From: Sipunculus nudus
Lineage: Eukaryota > Annelida > Sipuncula > Golfingiida > Sipunculidae
Assembly: GCA_026874595.1 (NCBI GenBank)
Contig: CM049306.1
Coordinates: 65,418,019 to 65,482,018 of the forward strand
Length of the DNA stretch: 64,000 nucleotides
Direction: 5' to 3'
This document shows, in pieces, positions 22,158 to 34,700 of the stretch. Made by a program: the position numbers and the translations under genes. Position 1 is the stretch's first letter; every line of letters begins with the position of its first letter. The notes beneath the pieces are model-generated. The model searched no databases. It worked only from the letters and a program-made list of their open reading frames with translations, and was not told the origin of the DNA.

Positions 22158-23072
22158 CTCTTTATGTTAGCTTTCCAAGTGCTAGCAAATTTTTCCGGTC
22201 AATGGTTACCATGGTAACGTATTTTTGGGGGGAAATCAGAAAATTCGAAAAATTCCCTCCAAATTTCTCATTTTTTAAGTTAGAGAGGTTTAGTTTTTTG
22301 CATTGTGTAGCATTTGATATGCTCTATGGAAAATTAATAGAAGTCTCGCAAAATCTCGTGCCATTTGTCGTCAAATGAGACTTTTCGAGATTTCATTAAA
22401 TACGATTTAGAGGTGGCACTTTTACAGCTAAGGTTCTGAAAGTGACATATTTTCTGTTTTTCTGTATTATCTCGAACTTGTTTTTTTCATTTTTCGAAAA
22501 AAGCCACCAGGGGGCGTGGTACAGGAAACACTACAACTTTTCATTTTTCCGCAATATCTAAAAAAATATTAAGCATATAACATTTTTTTTTGTCGCATCC
22601 TAAACTAGGATCATTGGCTTATTCCTTTGTACATATAGGCTTGTGCCGCTTGTTACCAAATCTTAGGGTTAAATTTGACAATCTGAAAACATGATGTTTT
22701 TGGCTTTTATCTCTGTTAATATTTATGCTACAAGGGTGAAGTTTTTTGTATAAGGCAGCATTCTCTTGGTTCCGTTTATCGTCAAACGAGAAATTACGAG
22801 ATTTTAAACAAATATCTGTATCTCAGCTATTTTAATGCTACAAGGGTCTAGTTTTTATTGTTCTAGGATTTTTTAGTAGATCAAAGTGACACAAGTGAAT
22901 ATCTCGTCAAATCTCGCACCATTTGTCGTCAAACGAGAACAGAGGATCATTTAAACAAATGCCTATAATGCTGTCATTTTTTACACTACAGACATATAGT
23001 TTTCAGCATGTGACAGCGTCTGACACTCTCAGTCATATAATGTGATTATATAGCAATTCCCGTCAAATCTCG
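22158..23072 (-). repeat. Inverted copy of module A'
   Basis: Read on the minus strand this segment aligns with about 18450-19413: at 22158 it starts with the reverse complement of 'gctaacataaagag', and at 23072 it ends with that of 'ggcgagatttgacggg'. The X-box is at 22205-22218 and the CTCF-like core at 22503-22519 (plus orientation). Both flanks are C/E-type sequence containing 'tgtataatta' and 'aacccctgc'. It is the only clearly inverted block in the array. Confidence 0.85.
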
Positions 23073-23414
23073 CCTGTATAATTAAAATTTAACCCCTGCC
23101 CCCAAACTGCTAAACCATGGATCCGCCCATATTTTGACACACCCAACTTCAAAATCGGGGATCCGTCCCTGGTTTGAAAGATTTGCCAGTGGTAACTGGT
23201 AACACAAGTAGCCGCACAAGGGGACACAATGAAAATAACAGGTGTGTTCAATTCAAATGTAGCGGCTTTTGTCCTCTATTCAATGCTGCTTTGTGAAATT
23301 CATGGACGACCGCCCACGCCAACTTGCAACTGTAATGGCCTTGCCGGCACTTACCGGTCAACCCTGAAGCCACTTCTGCTCACGGCAATTGGATGTATCT
23401 TCATCATTTGATAA
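23073..23414 (+). repeat. E block
   Basis: Usual inverted repeat, here starting 'aaaccatggatccg', then the small open frame (23229-23411). In other copies 'ttgataaaaaacgaggcgag' continues directly into A'. Here an insertion separates the two after 'ttgataaa'. Confidence 0.7.
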
Positions 23415-24411
23415 ACAAGGGACCTATGGGTCACTGTGCTCAGCTGACGTTAACCTTGAAGGTGAAAATCTAAAATAATATCTAATGGAGATAAAGTGTA
23501 AGAGGTAATAAAGGCCATGGTTGGTTTATATGATTGGTTTGTATTGATGAGCAAGAAATTGTTGCAAAAAATATTTTGTGACCTGACCATGTGTTTCCTA
23601 ATGTTGAAACTAAAGCATGTGAGCAGTTTGTGAACAAATGACCTGTACTATTACCATGATCATTAGTTGGTTTTTCAATTAACTGTTGACATTTCAGTAG
23701 TTTACACATTTGTTCAATTGAATCTATTTTTTTGTATAATATATATTATTGAATATATATGTATTTTATTTATGAAATGTATACAGTTGAAATATAGCTA
23801 ATTAACAACATAAAACAGGGCAAACAAAGCCTGATCTCAAATTCTGCTGAGGCAGGAAAATAATGAAGAAATGTTTGTATTAAATCCTAATTTTTTTATC
23901 ACATCAATTATTTTCTAATTTAAGTTTATATTTCTATACATTTCCAATTTAACATATATATCTGAATATAAAAGTTGATTCATAATTCTCAATTGCATCA
24001 TCATAAATCTCGATCTTGTCAGATAACACCACATCATGCATACAAATGTTTATTTATTTTTTACCACAAAAATATATCTTTTAAATCTGCAAAACAATAA
24101 ATATCTAAAAATAACACTTGATTTAGATTTCACAATTTTTAATTGTGTCTTTATTTATCCATAATGTACTTCATATTTTATAATAATTAAAGCATACTGA
24201 TGGGTTCCTTTATATTTGTTAAAATCATTTAAAAGAAAATTGATTTCTTTAAAAATGCTACATTACACAACATTGCATCTTCTGGATTACACCTTGAATT
24301 ATTTTTTCAAGGAAAGTTTTTGCATATCGGAGTGGAAACAGCATTACAATTAAGGAGATACAGTGAAAACAATAACAATTACTGCATAACACTTGGTGGG
24401 TTGGGTTTTCT

Positions 24412-24423
24412 GGGGGGGGGGGG
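24412..24423 (+). repeat. G12 homopolymer
   Basis: Uninterrupted run of twelve G within the insertion. It is prone to sequencing error and length change. Confidence 0.9.
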
Positions 24424-25213
24424 TGATTGGGGTGTCGATATGAGAATAACTGTACACCTGTAACAGCACAGCAGGGGATCTCCCCCAGTGACTGTAACAA
24501 ATCAGAAACCCTGGCATAGCTGACTTCCAGTGACCTGGAGTGGGACCCTGCATCTGTAATCAAAGCAAGTGACTACAGAAAAAAAATCAATAACTATCTT
24601 AATTTTCAAGCTTTTATTTCCAAATTTCAGATTTAGACAAACTAAATATTTATGTTAACATGCTGTGAAAATTAAATCAATGGTGCTTACAGGAAAAAAA
24701 CGTGCCATGGTCAAAGTTGGGCAAAATTTAAGGTACTGATTTTTTTTTATGCTAATAACTTAAAAAATTTACAAAATTCAGATCTAATTTTGGGTAAACA
24801 ATTGAATCTTAATTAAACATAGTTATATACTTGAAAAAGTAGACTCTAGTTTCAAAATTTTTTATGTTAAGTGAGTTATTATTTTTCCTGATTTTTTACA
24901 AAGTCCAATATGTTTGGGCCCACAACTTAAAGAATTTATACTTTAGAGACTTAATTTCTGGCATGTACATAGGAACTATATAGAGGAATATTTATGGTAA
25001 ATATGAGGAAAAACAGATGAGTGGTTTTGATATGAGGCAGTCCTGAAGTGTGAAAATAGGATTTTAATAAAAAATTGAGGTTTTTCCTTAATTTCTCAAA
25101 GGAACGAAGTCCCAAAGACCCAGTTTTCGGCTTGGTAGGAGATCTTGGGGACATCTAACATTATGGTGAATTTTGGATTCCTAGGTCTTACGGTTTCAAA
25201 ACGTGCCACATCT

Positions 25214-25255
25214 ACGGACGGACGGACGGACGGACAGACGGACGGACGACGGACA
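25214..25255 (+). repeat. GGAC tetranucleotide microsatellite
   Basis: An imperfect (GGAC)n tract with one CAGA-like and one CGAC interruption, about 40 bp before the right end of the insertion. Its placement just inside the 3' end parallels the CAGA tract in the A modules. Confidence 0.85.
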
Positions 25256-25300
25256 ATGGACCACGACTATAGCTCAGATGACTTATAGTCAGCTGAGCTA

Positions 25301-26676
25301 AAAACGAGGCGATATTTGACGAGAAATGCTATATAAACACATAATGTGACTGAAAGTGTGAGACGCTGTCACATGCTGAAAACTATATGTCTGTAGTGTA
25401 AAATATGACAGCATTATAGGCATTTGTTTAAATGGTCCCCTGTTCTCGTTTGACGACAGATGGTGCGAGATTTGACGAAATATTCACTTGTGTCACTTTA
25501 ATCTACTTAAACATCCTGGAACAATAACAAACTAGACTCTTGTAGCATATAAATAGCCGAGATACAGATATTCGTTTAAAATCTCGAATTTCTCGTTTGG
25601 TGGGAGATGATGCGAGATTGGGCGAGATTTGCAATTCATTCATATTAAGCTCTAAAATAGCTACCAAATGCAGAAAACAACTGCTCTTTAGCTTAAAAGG
25701 TGATCAGGTTATAAGCATTTCTGTGAAATCTCGTAATTTCTCGTTTGACGAAAAACCGAGCGAGATTTGACGAGATTTGCAACTGAATGACTTAGAACCA
25801 AGGGAATGTTGCCTTATGCAAAACACTTGACCCTTGTAGCATAAATATTTACAGAGATAAAAGCCAAAAACATCATGTTTTCAGATTGTCAAGTTTTACC
25901 CCAAAATTTGGTAACCATGGTAACCGCAGCACAAGGCTATATGTACGAAGGAATAAGGCAATGATCCTAGTTTAAGATGCGACCAAAAAAATTGTTATAT
26001 GCTTAATATTTTTTTAGATATTGCGGGAAAATGATAAGTTCTGGTGTTTCCAGTACCACGCCCCCTGGTGGCTTTTTTCGAAAAATGAAAAAACAAGTTT
26101 GAGATAATACAGAAAAACAGAAAATATGTCACTTTCAGAATCTTAGCTGTAAAACTGCCACCTCTAAATCGTATTTAATAAAATCTCGAAAAGTCTCATT
26201 TGACGACAAATGGCACGAGATTTTGCGAGACTTGCATTAATTTTGCATAGAACCTATAAAACGCTACACAATGCAGAAAACTAGACCTCTCTATCTTAAA
26301 AAATGAGAAATTTGGAAGGAAATTTTCGAATTTTCTGATTTTCCCCCAAAAATACGTTACCATGGTAACCATTGACGGGGAAAATGTGCTAGCACTTGGA
26401 AAGCTAACATTAAGAGGAATAAAATGAGCTACAGATTATGCGGCTGCGATTATTATTGACGAAGATATGAAGAAAATAAAGATTTTAGGTTTTTTGGTGA
26501 CACTGACCTTGACCTTTGACCGATCATGACCAAAAACAATAGGCTCCGAGGAGAAAAGATCTTACACTTAGTGCATAAGTTTCAGAGCGATTGCTTAAAA
26601 ACTGTGGCCTGTAGCGCGTGTACATACAGACAAACAAACAGACAGACAGACAGACAAACAAACAAACAAACAAACA
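25301..26676 (+). repeat. Module A' composite unit
   Basis: Three monomers near 25443, 25590 and 25740 (spacing about 147 and 150 bp), X-box 25911-25924, CTCF-like core 26056-26072, second X-box 26356-26369, half-site cluster near 26504 and CAGA/CAAA tract 26624-26676. Confidence 0.75.
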
Positions 26677-26912
26677 TACGCGGGTGATCAACATGCTTGC
26701 GAAAATCGAAGATTTCCGGCAAGCAACAAACAAACAAACATACGGAACTGACCAACATACTTGCCGAAATCTTTGATTCCGGCAAGTAACAAACAAACAT
26801 ACGGAACTGACCAACATACTTGCGAAAATCGAAGATTTCCGGCAAGTAACAAACAGACATCCGCGACTGACCAACCAGCTTGCGAAAATCGAACATTCCG
26901 GCAAGCAATAAA
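26677..26912 (+). repeat. Hairpin minisatellite, four units of mixed subtype
   Basis: Four stem-loop units in tandem: one 'gcgggtgatcaacat' type, then 'cggaactgaccaacatact' types, one of which carries a shortened stem ('gccgaaatctttgattccgg'), then one 'ccgcgactgaccaaccagct' type with a damaged stem ('gaacattccgg'). The subtypes differ in the linker and first stem arm while keeping the ..GATTTCCGGCAAG arm. Confidence 0.75.
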
Positions 26913-28170
26913 GTATGGACTGTGCCTCCAACATGTATGATCATAGATGGGGCCCGGAGAGGCCGTCACGCACCGCTGCACACGCCGGCCGCCCACCGTA
27001 AGGACCCTGCCGGCACTTGCGGCGACGGCACGTGACTTCGCGGTTTGGTGAAACACGGCGCGAGATTTGACGAGACTTACAATGCGACCCCTGAATGTGA
27101 CTGCGAGTGTCAGCCGCTATCCGGCGCTGCAAGCCATGTGTCTGTAGCGTAAAAAATGACAGAATTATAGGCATTTCTTTGAATGGTCACGTGTTCTCGT
27201 TTCACGAGAAACGGCGCGAGATATGACGAGACTTGCAATTGAACGGCTTAGAACTAGAGGGATGCTGTCTAACGCCAAAAACCCGACCTTTCTATCGCAA
27301 ATATCAACAGAGATAGAAGCTGGAAAACTCCGAATTTTCAGATTGTCAAGTTTTACCCCAAAATTTGGTAACCATGGTAACGGCAGCACAAAGCAACATG
27401 TGCGAATGGATAAGCCAATGTTCCTAGTTTCAGATACGACCAAAAAAATGGTGTCACGTTTAATATTTTTTGAGATATTGCAGAAAAATGATATGTTACA
27501 GTGTTTCAGGTACCACGCCCCCTGGTGGCTATTTCCAAAAAATGAAAAATTGGTTTCGAGATATTTCTAGATAACACAAAATATGTCATTTTCAAAGTCA
27601 TAGTTTAAAAAATGTGACCTGTAAGCCATGTTAAATGAAATCTCGAAAATTCTCGTTTGACGAGAAATGGTGCGAGATTTTACGAGACTTTCACTTGTAT
27701 AATAAAAAGCTTATTTAGTACTATCTGATGCAAAAAACTAGAACTCTCTAGCTTTAAAAATTACAAAGTTAGAAAAATTAGGCCTTTTATTTTCGAAAAT
27801 CATGAGTTTTCCCCCAAAATGTGTAACCATAGAAACAGCAGATTTCAGCAACATATATATCAGAAGAAAGGCCTTGGAATGCCGATTAAAATGAGCCATG
27901 TTTGAAGTGGCTATGACAAATAGTAATGGAGATATGAAGAAAAGAGCACTTTAGGAACTGTTGATGACCTTGACCTTGACCTTTGACCTATATTGCCCAA
28001 AAACAATAGGCTTCTTGCATTTTTGATTTTACACAAACTGTGAAAGTTTGAAAGCGATGGGATCAAAATTGCGACCTGTAGAGACTGGACAGACAAACAA
28101 ACAAACAGACAAACAGACATCCGCGACTGACCAACCAGCTTGCGAAAATCGAAGATTTCCGGCAAGCAAT
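26913..28170 (+). repeat. Module A composite unit
   Basis: GC block 26946-27066, palindrome near 27195, X-box 27368-27381, CTCF-like core 27513-27529, half-site cluster near 27966, CAAA/CAGA tract and one hairpin unit (28118-28170). Bases 27,378 to about 27,950 are the closest match to the very start of the window. Confidence 0.8.
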
Positions 28171-29490
28171 AAAGTTGTGACTGTGCCTCCAACATGTATG
28201 ATCATAGATGGGGCCCGGAGAGGCCGTCACGCACCGCTGCACACGCCGGCCGCCCACCGTAAGGACCCTGCCGCCACTTGCGGCGACGGCACGTGTCTTC
28301 GTGGTTTGGCGAAAAACGGCGCGAGATTTGACGAGACTAACAATGTGACCCCTGAATGTGACTGCGAGTGTCAGCCGCTATCCAGCGCTGCAAACCATGT
28401 GTCTGTAGCGTGAAAAATGACAGAATTATAGGCATTTCTTTGAATGGTCACGTGTTCTCGTTTCACGAGAAACGGTGCGAGATATGACGAGACTTGCGAT
28501 TGAATGACTAAGAACTAGACGGATGCTGTCTAACGCCAAACACCAGACCTTTCTATCGCAAATATCAACAGAGATAGAAGCTGGAAAACTCCGAATTTTC
28601 AGATTGTCAAGTTTTACCCCAAAATTTGGTAACCATGGTAACGGCAGCACAAAGCAACGTGTGCGAAGGGATAAGCCAACGTTCCTAGTTTCAGATACGA
28701 CCAAAAAAATGGTGTCACGTTTAATATTTTTTGAGATATTGCAGAAAAATGATATGTTACAGTGTTTCATGTACCACGCCCCCTGGTGGCTATTTCCAAA
28801 AAATGAAAAAATTGGTTTCGAGATATTTCTAAATAACACAAAATATGTCATTTTCAAAGTCATAGTTTAAAAAATGCGACCTGTAAGCCATATTTAATGA
28901 AATCTCGAAAATTCTCGTTTGACGAGATATTATACGAGATATCGCGAGACTTTTAATAAAATCCTGCAGTACTTGTTAAATGCTACCTGATGCAAAAAAC
29001 TAGAACTCTCTAGCTTTAAAAATGACAAAGTTAGAAAAAATTGTCCTTTGATTTTCGATTTACATCACTTTTACCCAAAAATACGTAACCATGGTGACAA
29101 CCAATTTGAATCAGCTACACACCAGACGAAAGGCCTTGGAATGACGATTAAAATGAGCCATGTTTGAAGTGGCTATGACAAATAGTAATTGAGATATGAA
29201 GAAAAGAGCACTTTAGGAACTTTTGATGACCTTGACCTTGACCTTTGACCTATATTGCCCAAAAACAATAGGCTTCTTGCATTTTTGATTTTACACAAAC
29301 TGTGAAAGTTTGAAAGCGATGGGATCAAAATTGTGACCTGTAGAGACTGGACAGACAAACAAACAAACAAACAAACAGACAAACAGACATCCGCAACTGA
29401 CCAACATACTTGCGAAAATCGAAGATTTCCGGCAAGTAACAAACGGAACTGATCAACATACTTGTCGAAATCTCTGATTCCGGCAAGCAA
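28171..29490 (+). repeat. Module A unit switching to B-type palindrome
   Basis: GC block 28208-28326, palindrome near 28453, X-box 28629-28642, CTCF-like core 28774-28790. At about 28920 the A palindrome left arm ('attctcgtttgacgaga') is continued by the B-type right part ('tattatacgagatatcgcga'), a switch inside the palindrome. Half-site cluster near 29229, CAAA tract 29352-29388 and two hairpin units, the second of the 'gtcgaaatctctgattccgg' subtype. Confidence 0.75.
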
Positions 29491-29780
29491 TAAACTATAA
29501 CGCGACAGAAATGGCAAACCGGCCGGCAAAGAGTGCCTGTGGTCACTTATTTTATACGGCGAACGCTATAATTTTTGCAGTCACGGGAAAGCGTGTCTGT
29601 CTTTCATACTAAAACGCGTGCATGTATGCGTGATGGCATATGTATTTGTGCATGCGGGTTTTAATTTTTACAAAGTTGCTAAAATTTGTGGGGACCGTGT
29701 ATGATTAAACAAAAGAGGTCATGGGCAGAAAGGCCATGAAACGCCCATTCATATGGTGTACAGTTTATGTACCTAACATG
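29491..29780. other. About 290 bp unlike the surrounding modules
   Basis: No match to modules A-F was seen. It is relatively CpG-rich with several 'acgcg' and 'gcatg' motifs ('aaacgcgtgcatgtatgcgt'), and contains the imperfect palindrome ccggccgg near 29520. No ORF of note, and no RNA gene recognised. Confidence 0.5.
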
Positions 29781-30479
29781 TGTAGTTTTGGAGATATGGT
29801 TAAACAATGATAGTAGGTACGGGGTTGCAGTGCAGCGCCCCCTAGCGGAAATTTTCCAAAAACTGAACAATTGCTTTCGAGATATTAGTGTATGACGTAA
29901 CATGTATCAGTTTCAAAAGGATGCCTGCATATCTGTGGCCTATAGGGCATGTCACCGTGAAATCGCGAAATCTCATTCGACGAGAAACGGTGCGAGATTT
30001 TGCAAGATTTTTGGTTGGATCACCGAGAACTCACCAAGCGCTACAAGATGCAAAAATTTTGACCTCTCTAGCATAAAAACTGACAGAGTTAGAAGCTGAA
30101 AACTGCATATTTTCAAAATTGAAAGGTTTTACCCCAAAAATAGAGAAATCTGGCAATAGCGCACTTTGGCACCTATGCGCAAAAACAAGCCCATGGACCC
30201 TAGTTTAAGGTGCTGTGATGGAAATGGCCCAATGTTTAATAGTTCTGGAGGTATAGCACCAAATTTTTTAAGGAAGGTATAGCACCTATTTTTGACGAAG
30301 GTATGAAGAAAAAACCGTTTTTGAGCTTTTTGGTGACCCTGACCTTGACCCTTGACCGATCATGACCAAAAACAATAGGCTCCGAGAAGAACCGATTATA
30401 CACTCTATCTATAAGTTTCAGGACGATTGGTGCAAAATTGTGGCCTGTAGAGCGGGGACATACAGACAAACAAACAAAC
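29781..30479 (+). repeat. Old, diverged mosaic of B- and A-like modules
   Basis: A B-like core region (core at 29833) leads into an A-like palindrome region ('tctcattcgacgagaaacgg', near 29960), then a damaged X-box region, a half-site cluster near 30338 and a very short CAAA tract (about 30460-30479). Divergence from other copies is clearly higher than elsewhere in the array. Confidence 0.6.
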
Positions 30480-30716
30480 GGAACTGATCAACATACTTGT
30501 CGAAATCTCTGATTCCGGCAAGCAACAAACATACGCGGGTGATCAACATGCTTGCGAAAATCGAAGATTTCCGGCAAGCAACAAACAGACAAACAGACAT
30601 CCGCGACTGACCAACCTGCTTGCAGAAATCGAAGATTTCCGGCAAGCAACAAACAGACAAACAGACATCCGCGACTGACCAACCTGCTTGCAGAAATCGA
30701 AGATTTCCGGCAAGCA
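30480..30716 (+). repeat. Hairpin minisatellite, four units
   Basis: Order of subtypes: 'cggaactgatcaacatact' with a short stem, 'gcgggtgatcaacatgct', then two 'ccgcgactgaccaacctgct' units separated by an extra 'acagacaa'. The last two are the type that directly precedes a GC block. Confidence 0.8.
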
Positions 30717-31766
30717 ATAAAGTTGTGACTGTGCCTCCAACATGTACGATAATAGATGGGGCCCGGAGAGGCCGTCACGGACCGCTGCACACGCCGGCCG
30801 CCCACCGTAAGGACCCTGCCGCCACTTGCGGCGACGGCACGTGTCTTCGTGGTTTGGCGTAAAACGGCGCGAGATTTGACGAGATTAACAATGTAACCCC
30901 TGAATGTGACCGCGAGTGTCAGCCGCTATGCAGCGCTGCATACCATGTGTCTGTAGCGTCAAAAATGACAGAATTATAGGCATTTCTTTGAATGGTCACG
31001 TGTTCTCGTTTCACGAGAAACGGTGCGGGATATGACGAGACTTGCGATTGAACGGCTTAGAACTAGAGGGATGCTGTCTAACGCCAAAAACCAGACCTTT
31101 CTATCGCAAATATCAACAGAGATAGAAGCTGGAAAACTCCGCATTTTCAGATTGTCAAGTTTTACCCCAAAATTCGGTAACCATGGTAACGGCAGCACAA
31201 AGCTACATGTGCGAAGGGATAAGCCAATGTTCCTAGTGTCAGATACGACCCAAAAAATGGTGTCACGTTTAATAATTTTGGAGATATTGCAGAAAAATGA
31301 AATGTTACAGTGTTTCATGTACCACGCCCCCTGGTGGCTATTTCCAAAAAATGAAAAATTGGTTTCGAGATATTTCTAAATAACACAAAATATGTCATTT
31401 TCAAAGTCATAGTTTAAAAAATGCGACCTGTAAGCCATATTTAATGAAATCTCGAAAATTCTCGTTTGACGAGAAATGGTGCGAGATTTTACGAGACTTT
31501 CACTTGTATGATAAAAAGCTTATTTAGTACTATCTGATGCAAAAAACTAGAACTCTCTAGCTTTAAAAATGACAAAGTTAGAAAAATTAGGCCTTTTATT
31601 TTCGAAAATCATGAGTTTTCCCCAAAAATGTGTAACCATAGAAACAGCAGATTTCAGCAACATATATATCAGAAGAAAGGCCTTGGAATGCCGATTAAAA
31701 TGAGCCATATTTGAAGTGGCTATGACAAATAGTAATGGAGATATGAAGAAAAGAGCACTTAAGGAA
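30717..31766 (+). repeat. Module A composite unit next to the duplicated segment
   Basis: GC block 30756-30873, palindrome near 31007, X-box 31177-31190, CTCF-like core 31322-31338, palindrome near 31461. It is closely related to 803-1852 and to 32010-33040, but has small differences (for example 'aataattttggaga' before the core). Confidence 0.8.
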
Positions 31767-34700
31767 CTTTTGATGACCTTGACCTTGACCTTTGACCTAT
31801 ATTGCCCAAAAACAATAGGCCTCCAGGACTTTTCCTTGTCTACCATCTGTGTAAGTTTAAAAGCAATTGCTGCAAAATTGTGGCCTGTAGAGAGTACACA
31901 GACAGACAGACAGACAAACAGACAAACAGACATCCGCGACTGACCAACCTGCTTGCAGAAATCGAAGATTTCCGGCAAGCAATAAAGTTGTGACTGTGCC
32001 TCCAACATGTACGATAATAGATGGGGCCCGGAGAGGCCGTCACGGACCGCTGCACACGCCGGCCGCCCACCGTAAGGACCCTGCCGCCACTTGCGGCGAC
32101 GGCACGTGTCTTCGTGGTTTGGCGTAAAACGGCGCGAGATTTGACGAGACTAACAATGTAACCCCTGAATGTGACCGCGAGTGTCAGCCGCTATGCAGCG
32201 CTGCATACCATGTGTCTGTAGCGTCAAAAATGACAGAATTATAGGCATTTCTTTGAATGGTCACGTGTTCTCGTTTCACGAGAAACGGTGCGGGATATGA
32301 CGAGACTTGCGATTGAACGGCTTAGAACTAGAGGGATGCTGTCTAACGCCAAAAACCAGACCTTTCTATCGCAAATATCAACAGAGATAGAAGCTGGAAA
32401 ACTCCGCATTTTCAGATTGTCAAGTTTTACCCCAAAATTCGGTAACCATGGTAACGGCAGCACAAAGCTACATGTGCGAAGGGATAAGCCAATGTTCCTA
32501 GTGTCAGATACGACAAAAAAAATGGTGTCACGTTTAATATTTTTTGAGATATTGCAGAAAAATGAAATGTTACAGTGTTTCAGGTACCACGCCCCCTGGT
32601 GGCTATTTCCAAAAAATGAAAAATTGGTTTCGAGATATTTCTTAATAACACAAAATATGTCATTTTCAAAGTCATAGTTTAAAAAATGCGACCTGTAAGC
32701 CATATTTAATGAAATCTCGAAAATTCTCGTTTGACGAGAAATGGTGCGAGATTTTACGAGACTTTCACTTGTATGATAAAAAGCTTATTTAGTACTATCT
32801 GATGCAAAAAACTAGAACTCTCTAGCTTTAAAAATGACAAAGTTAGAAAAATTAGGCCTTTTATTTTCGAAAATCATGAGTTTTCCCCAAAAATGTGTAA
32901 CCATAGAAACAGCAGATTTCAGCAACATATATATCAGAAGAAAGGCCTTGGAATGCCGATTAAAATGAGCCATATTTGAAGTGGCTATGACAAATAGTAA
33001 TGGAGATATGAAGAAAAGAGCACTTAAGGAACTTTTGATGACCTTGACCTTGACCTTTGACCTATATTGCCCAAAAACAATAGGCCTCCAGGACTTTTCC
33101 TTGTCTACCATCTGTGTAAGTTTAAAAGCAATTGCTGCAAAATTGTGGCCTGTAGAGAGTACACAGACAGACAGACAGACAAACAGACAAACAGACATCC
33201 GCGACTGACCAACCTGCTTGCAGAAATCGAAGATTTCCGGCAAGCAACAAACAGACAAACAGACATCCGCGACTGACCAACCTGCTTGCAGAAATCGAAG
33301 ATTTCCGGCAAGCAACAAACTAGACGACCAGAGGTCAAACACTTGCCGGAAATGGCCGGTAATAAGACAGCGAAACAGACAGACAGTTATTAGGCAGACA
33401 GACAGGGAACGTATAACACTGTCTATAGTTTTGGAGATATGGCACAATGATGATTGCTGCAGCGCCATCTGGCGGCTATTTCTAAAAGGGCAAAAAATGT
33501 TTCGAGACATTTTATTTTTTTATTATATATATTTGATGTATAATTAAAATTTAACCCCCGCAGAATACGACAGAGTCCCCACGAGGTTAAAGGCATTAAA
33601 TCTAGTTCCGGAAATGGCCGGAAATAAGACAGCAAAACAGACGGACAGTTACTAGTCAGGCAGACAGGGAACGTTTGGATTTGATCAAATGAACAACCGC
33701 TATCATGGTTAAAATGGAAGTACATTTTTATGTGATTTCGCTGATTTTCAATAGCCACAAATGAGTAGACAGACAGAGGGAAAATAACTCCATGTGTAGG
33801 CAATGTACTCCTGTCATGGAGAATGGAAAGCATGAATAAAATAAGCGTCAGTCAATTAGAATAAATCTTCATATTTTGAATTTCGGGAAAAAGAAGAATT
33901 TAATTGTAACCTATATTAGGCCCCCATGGTAACGGAAGAATATGACAGAGTCTTCACGAGGATAAACCCATTAAATCTAGTTTCAGATGCTGCAATCAAT
34001 GTTGTGACACTATCTCTAGTTTTATAGATATGGCAAAAAAATGATTGCTGCAGTGCCATCTGGCGGCTATTATTAAAAGGACAAAAAGTAAGTTTCGAGA
34101 TATTTTATTTTTTTATAATAAATATTTGATGTATAACTAAATTTAAACTTCTGCTGAATATGACAATGTCCCCACGAGGAAAACGCATTAAATCTAGGTT
34201 CAGAAGCTGCAATCAATGTTGTGACACCGTCTATAGTTTTGGAGATATGGCACAATAATGATTACTGCAGCGCCATCTGAAAGGAAAAAAAATAGTTTCA
34301 AGATATTTTATTTTTAATTATATATATTTTATGTATAATTAAACTTTAACCCCCGCGGAATACGACAGTCCCCACGAGGTTAAACGCTTTAAATCTAGTT
34401 TCAGAAGCTGCAATCAATGTTGTGACACTGTCTATAGTTTTGGAGATATGGCACAATAATAATTGCTGCAGCGCCATCTGAAAGGGAAAAAAAATAGTTT
34501 CGCGATATTTTAATTTTTATTATATATATTTTATGTATAATTAAAATTTAACCCCCACAGAATACGACAGAGTCCCAACGAGGTTAAACGCATTAAATAT
34601 AGTTTCAGAAGCTGCAATCAATGTTGTGACACTGTCTATAGTTTTGGAGATATGGCACAATAATGATTGCTGCAGCGCCATCTGGGGGCTATTTTCTAAA

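Larger units (their letters stand above)
23415..25300. mobile_element. Non-autonomous transposon-like insertion, about 1.9 kb
   Basis: This segment interrupts the E/A' junction that is continuous at 18436-18460: the left side stops at 'ttgataaa' and the right side resumes at 'aaaacgaggcg'. Near its ends lie GCTCAGCTGA (23438-23447) and the inverted TCAGCTGAGC (25289-25298). It carries a G12 run (24412-24423), a GGAC microsatellite (25214-25255) and AT-rich DNA. Its base composition and motifs differ from the array. Open frames inside (for example 24258-24563 minus) match nothing I recognise and contain no transposase signature. The first ~35 bases resemble 59369-59404. Confidence 0.65.

Noticed and set aside
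24258-24563. Possible coding region inside the 1.9-kb insertion
   Set aside because: It overlaps the G12 run, has overlapping frames of similar length, low-complexity proline stretches from the homopolymer, and no recognisable domain.
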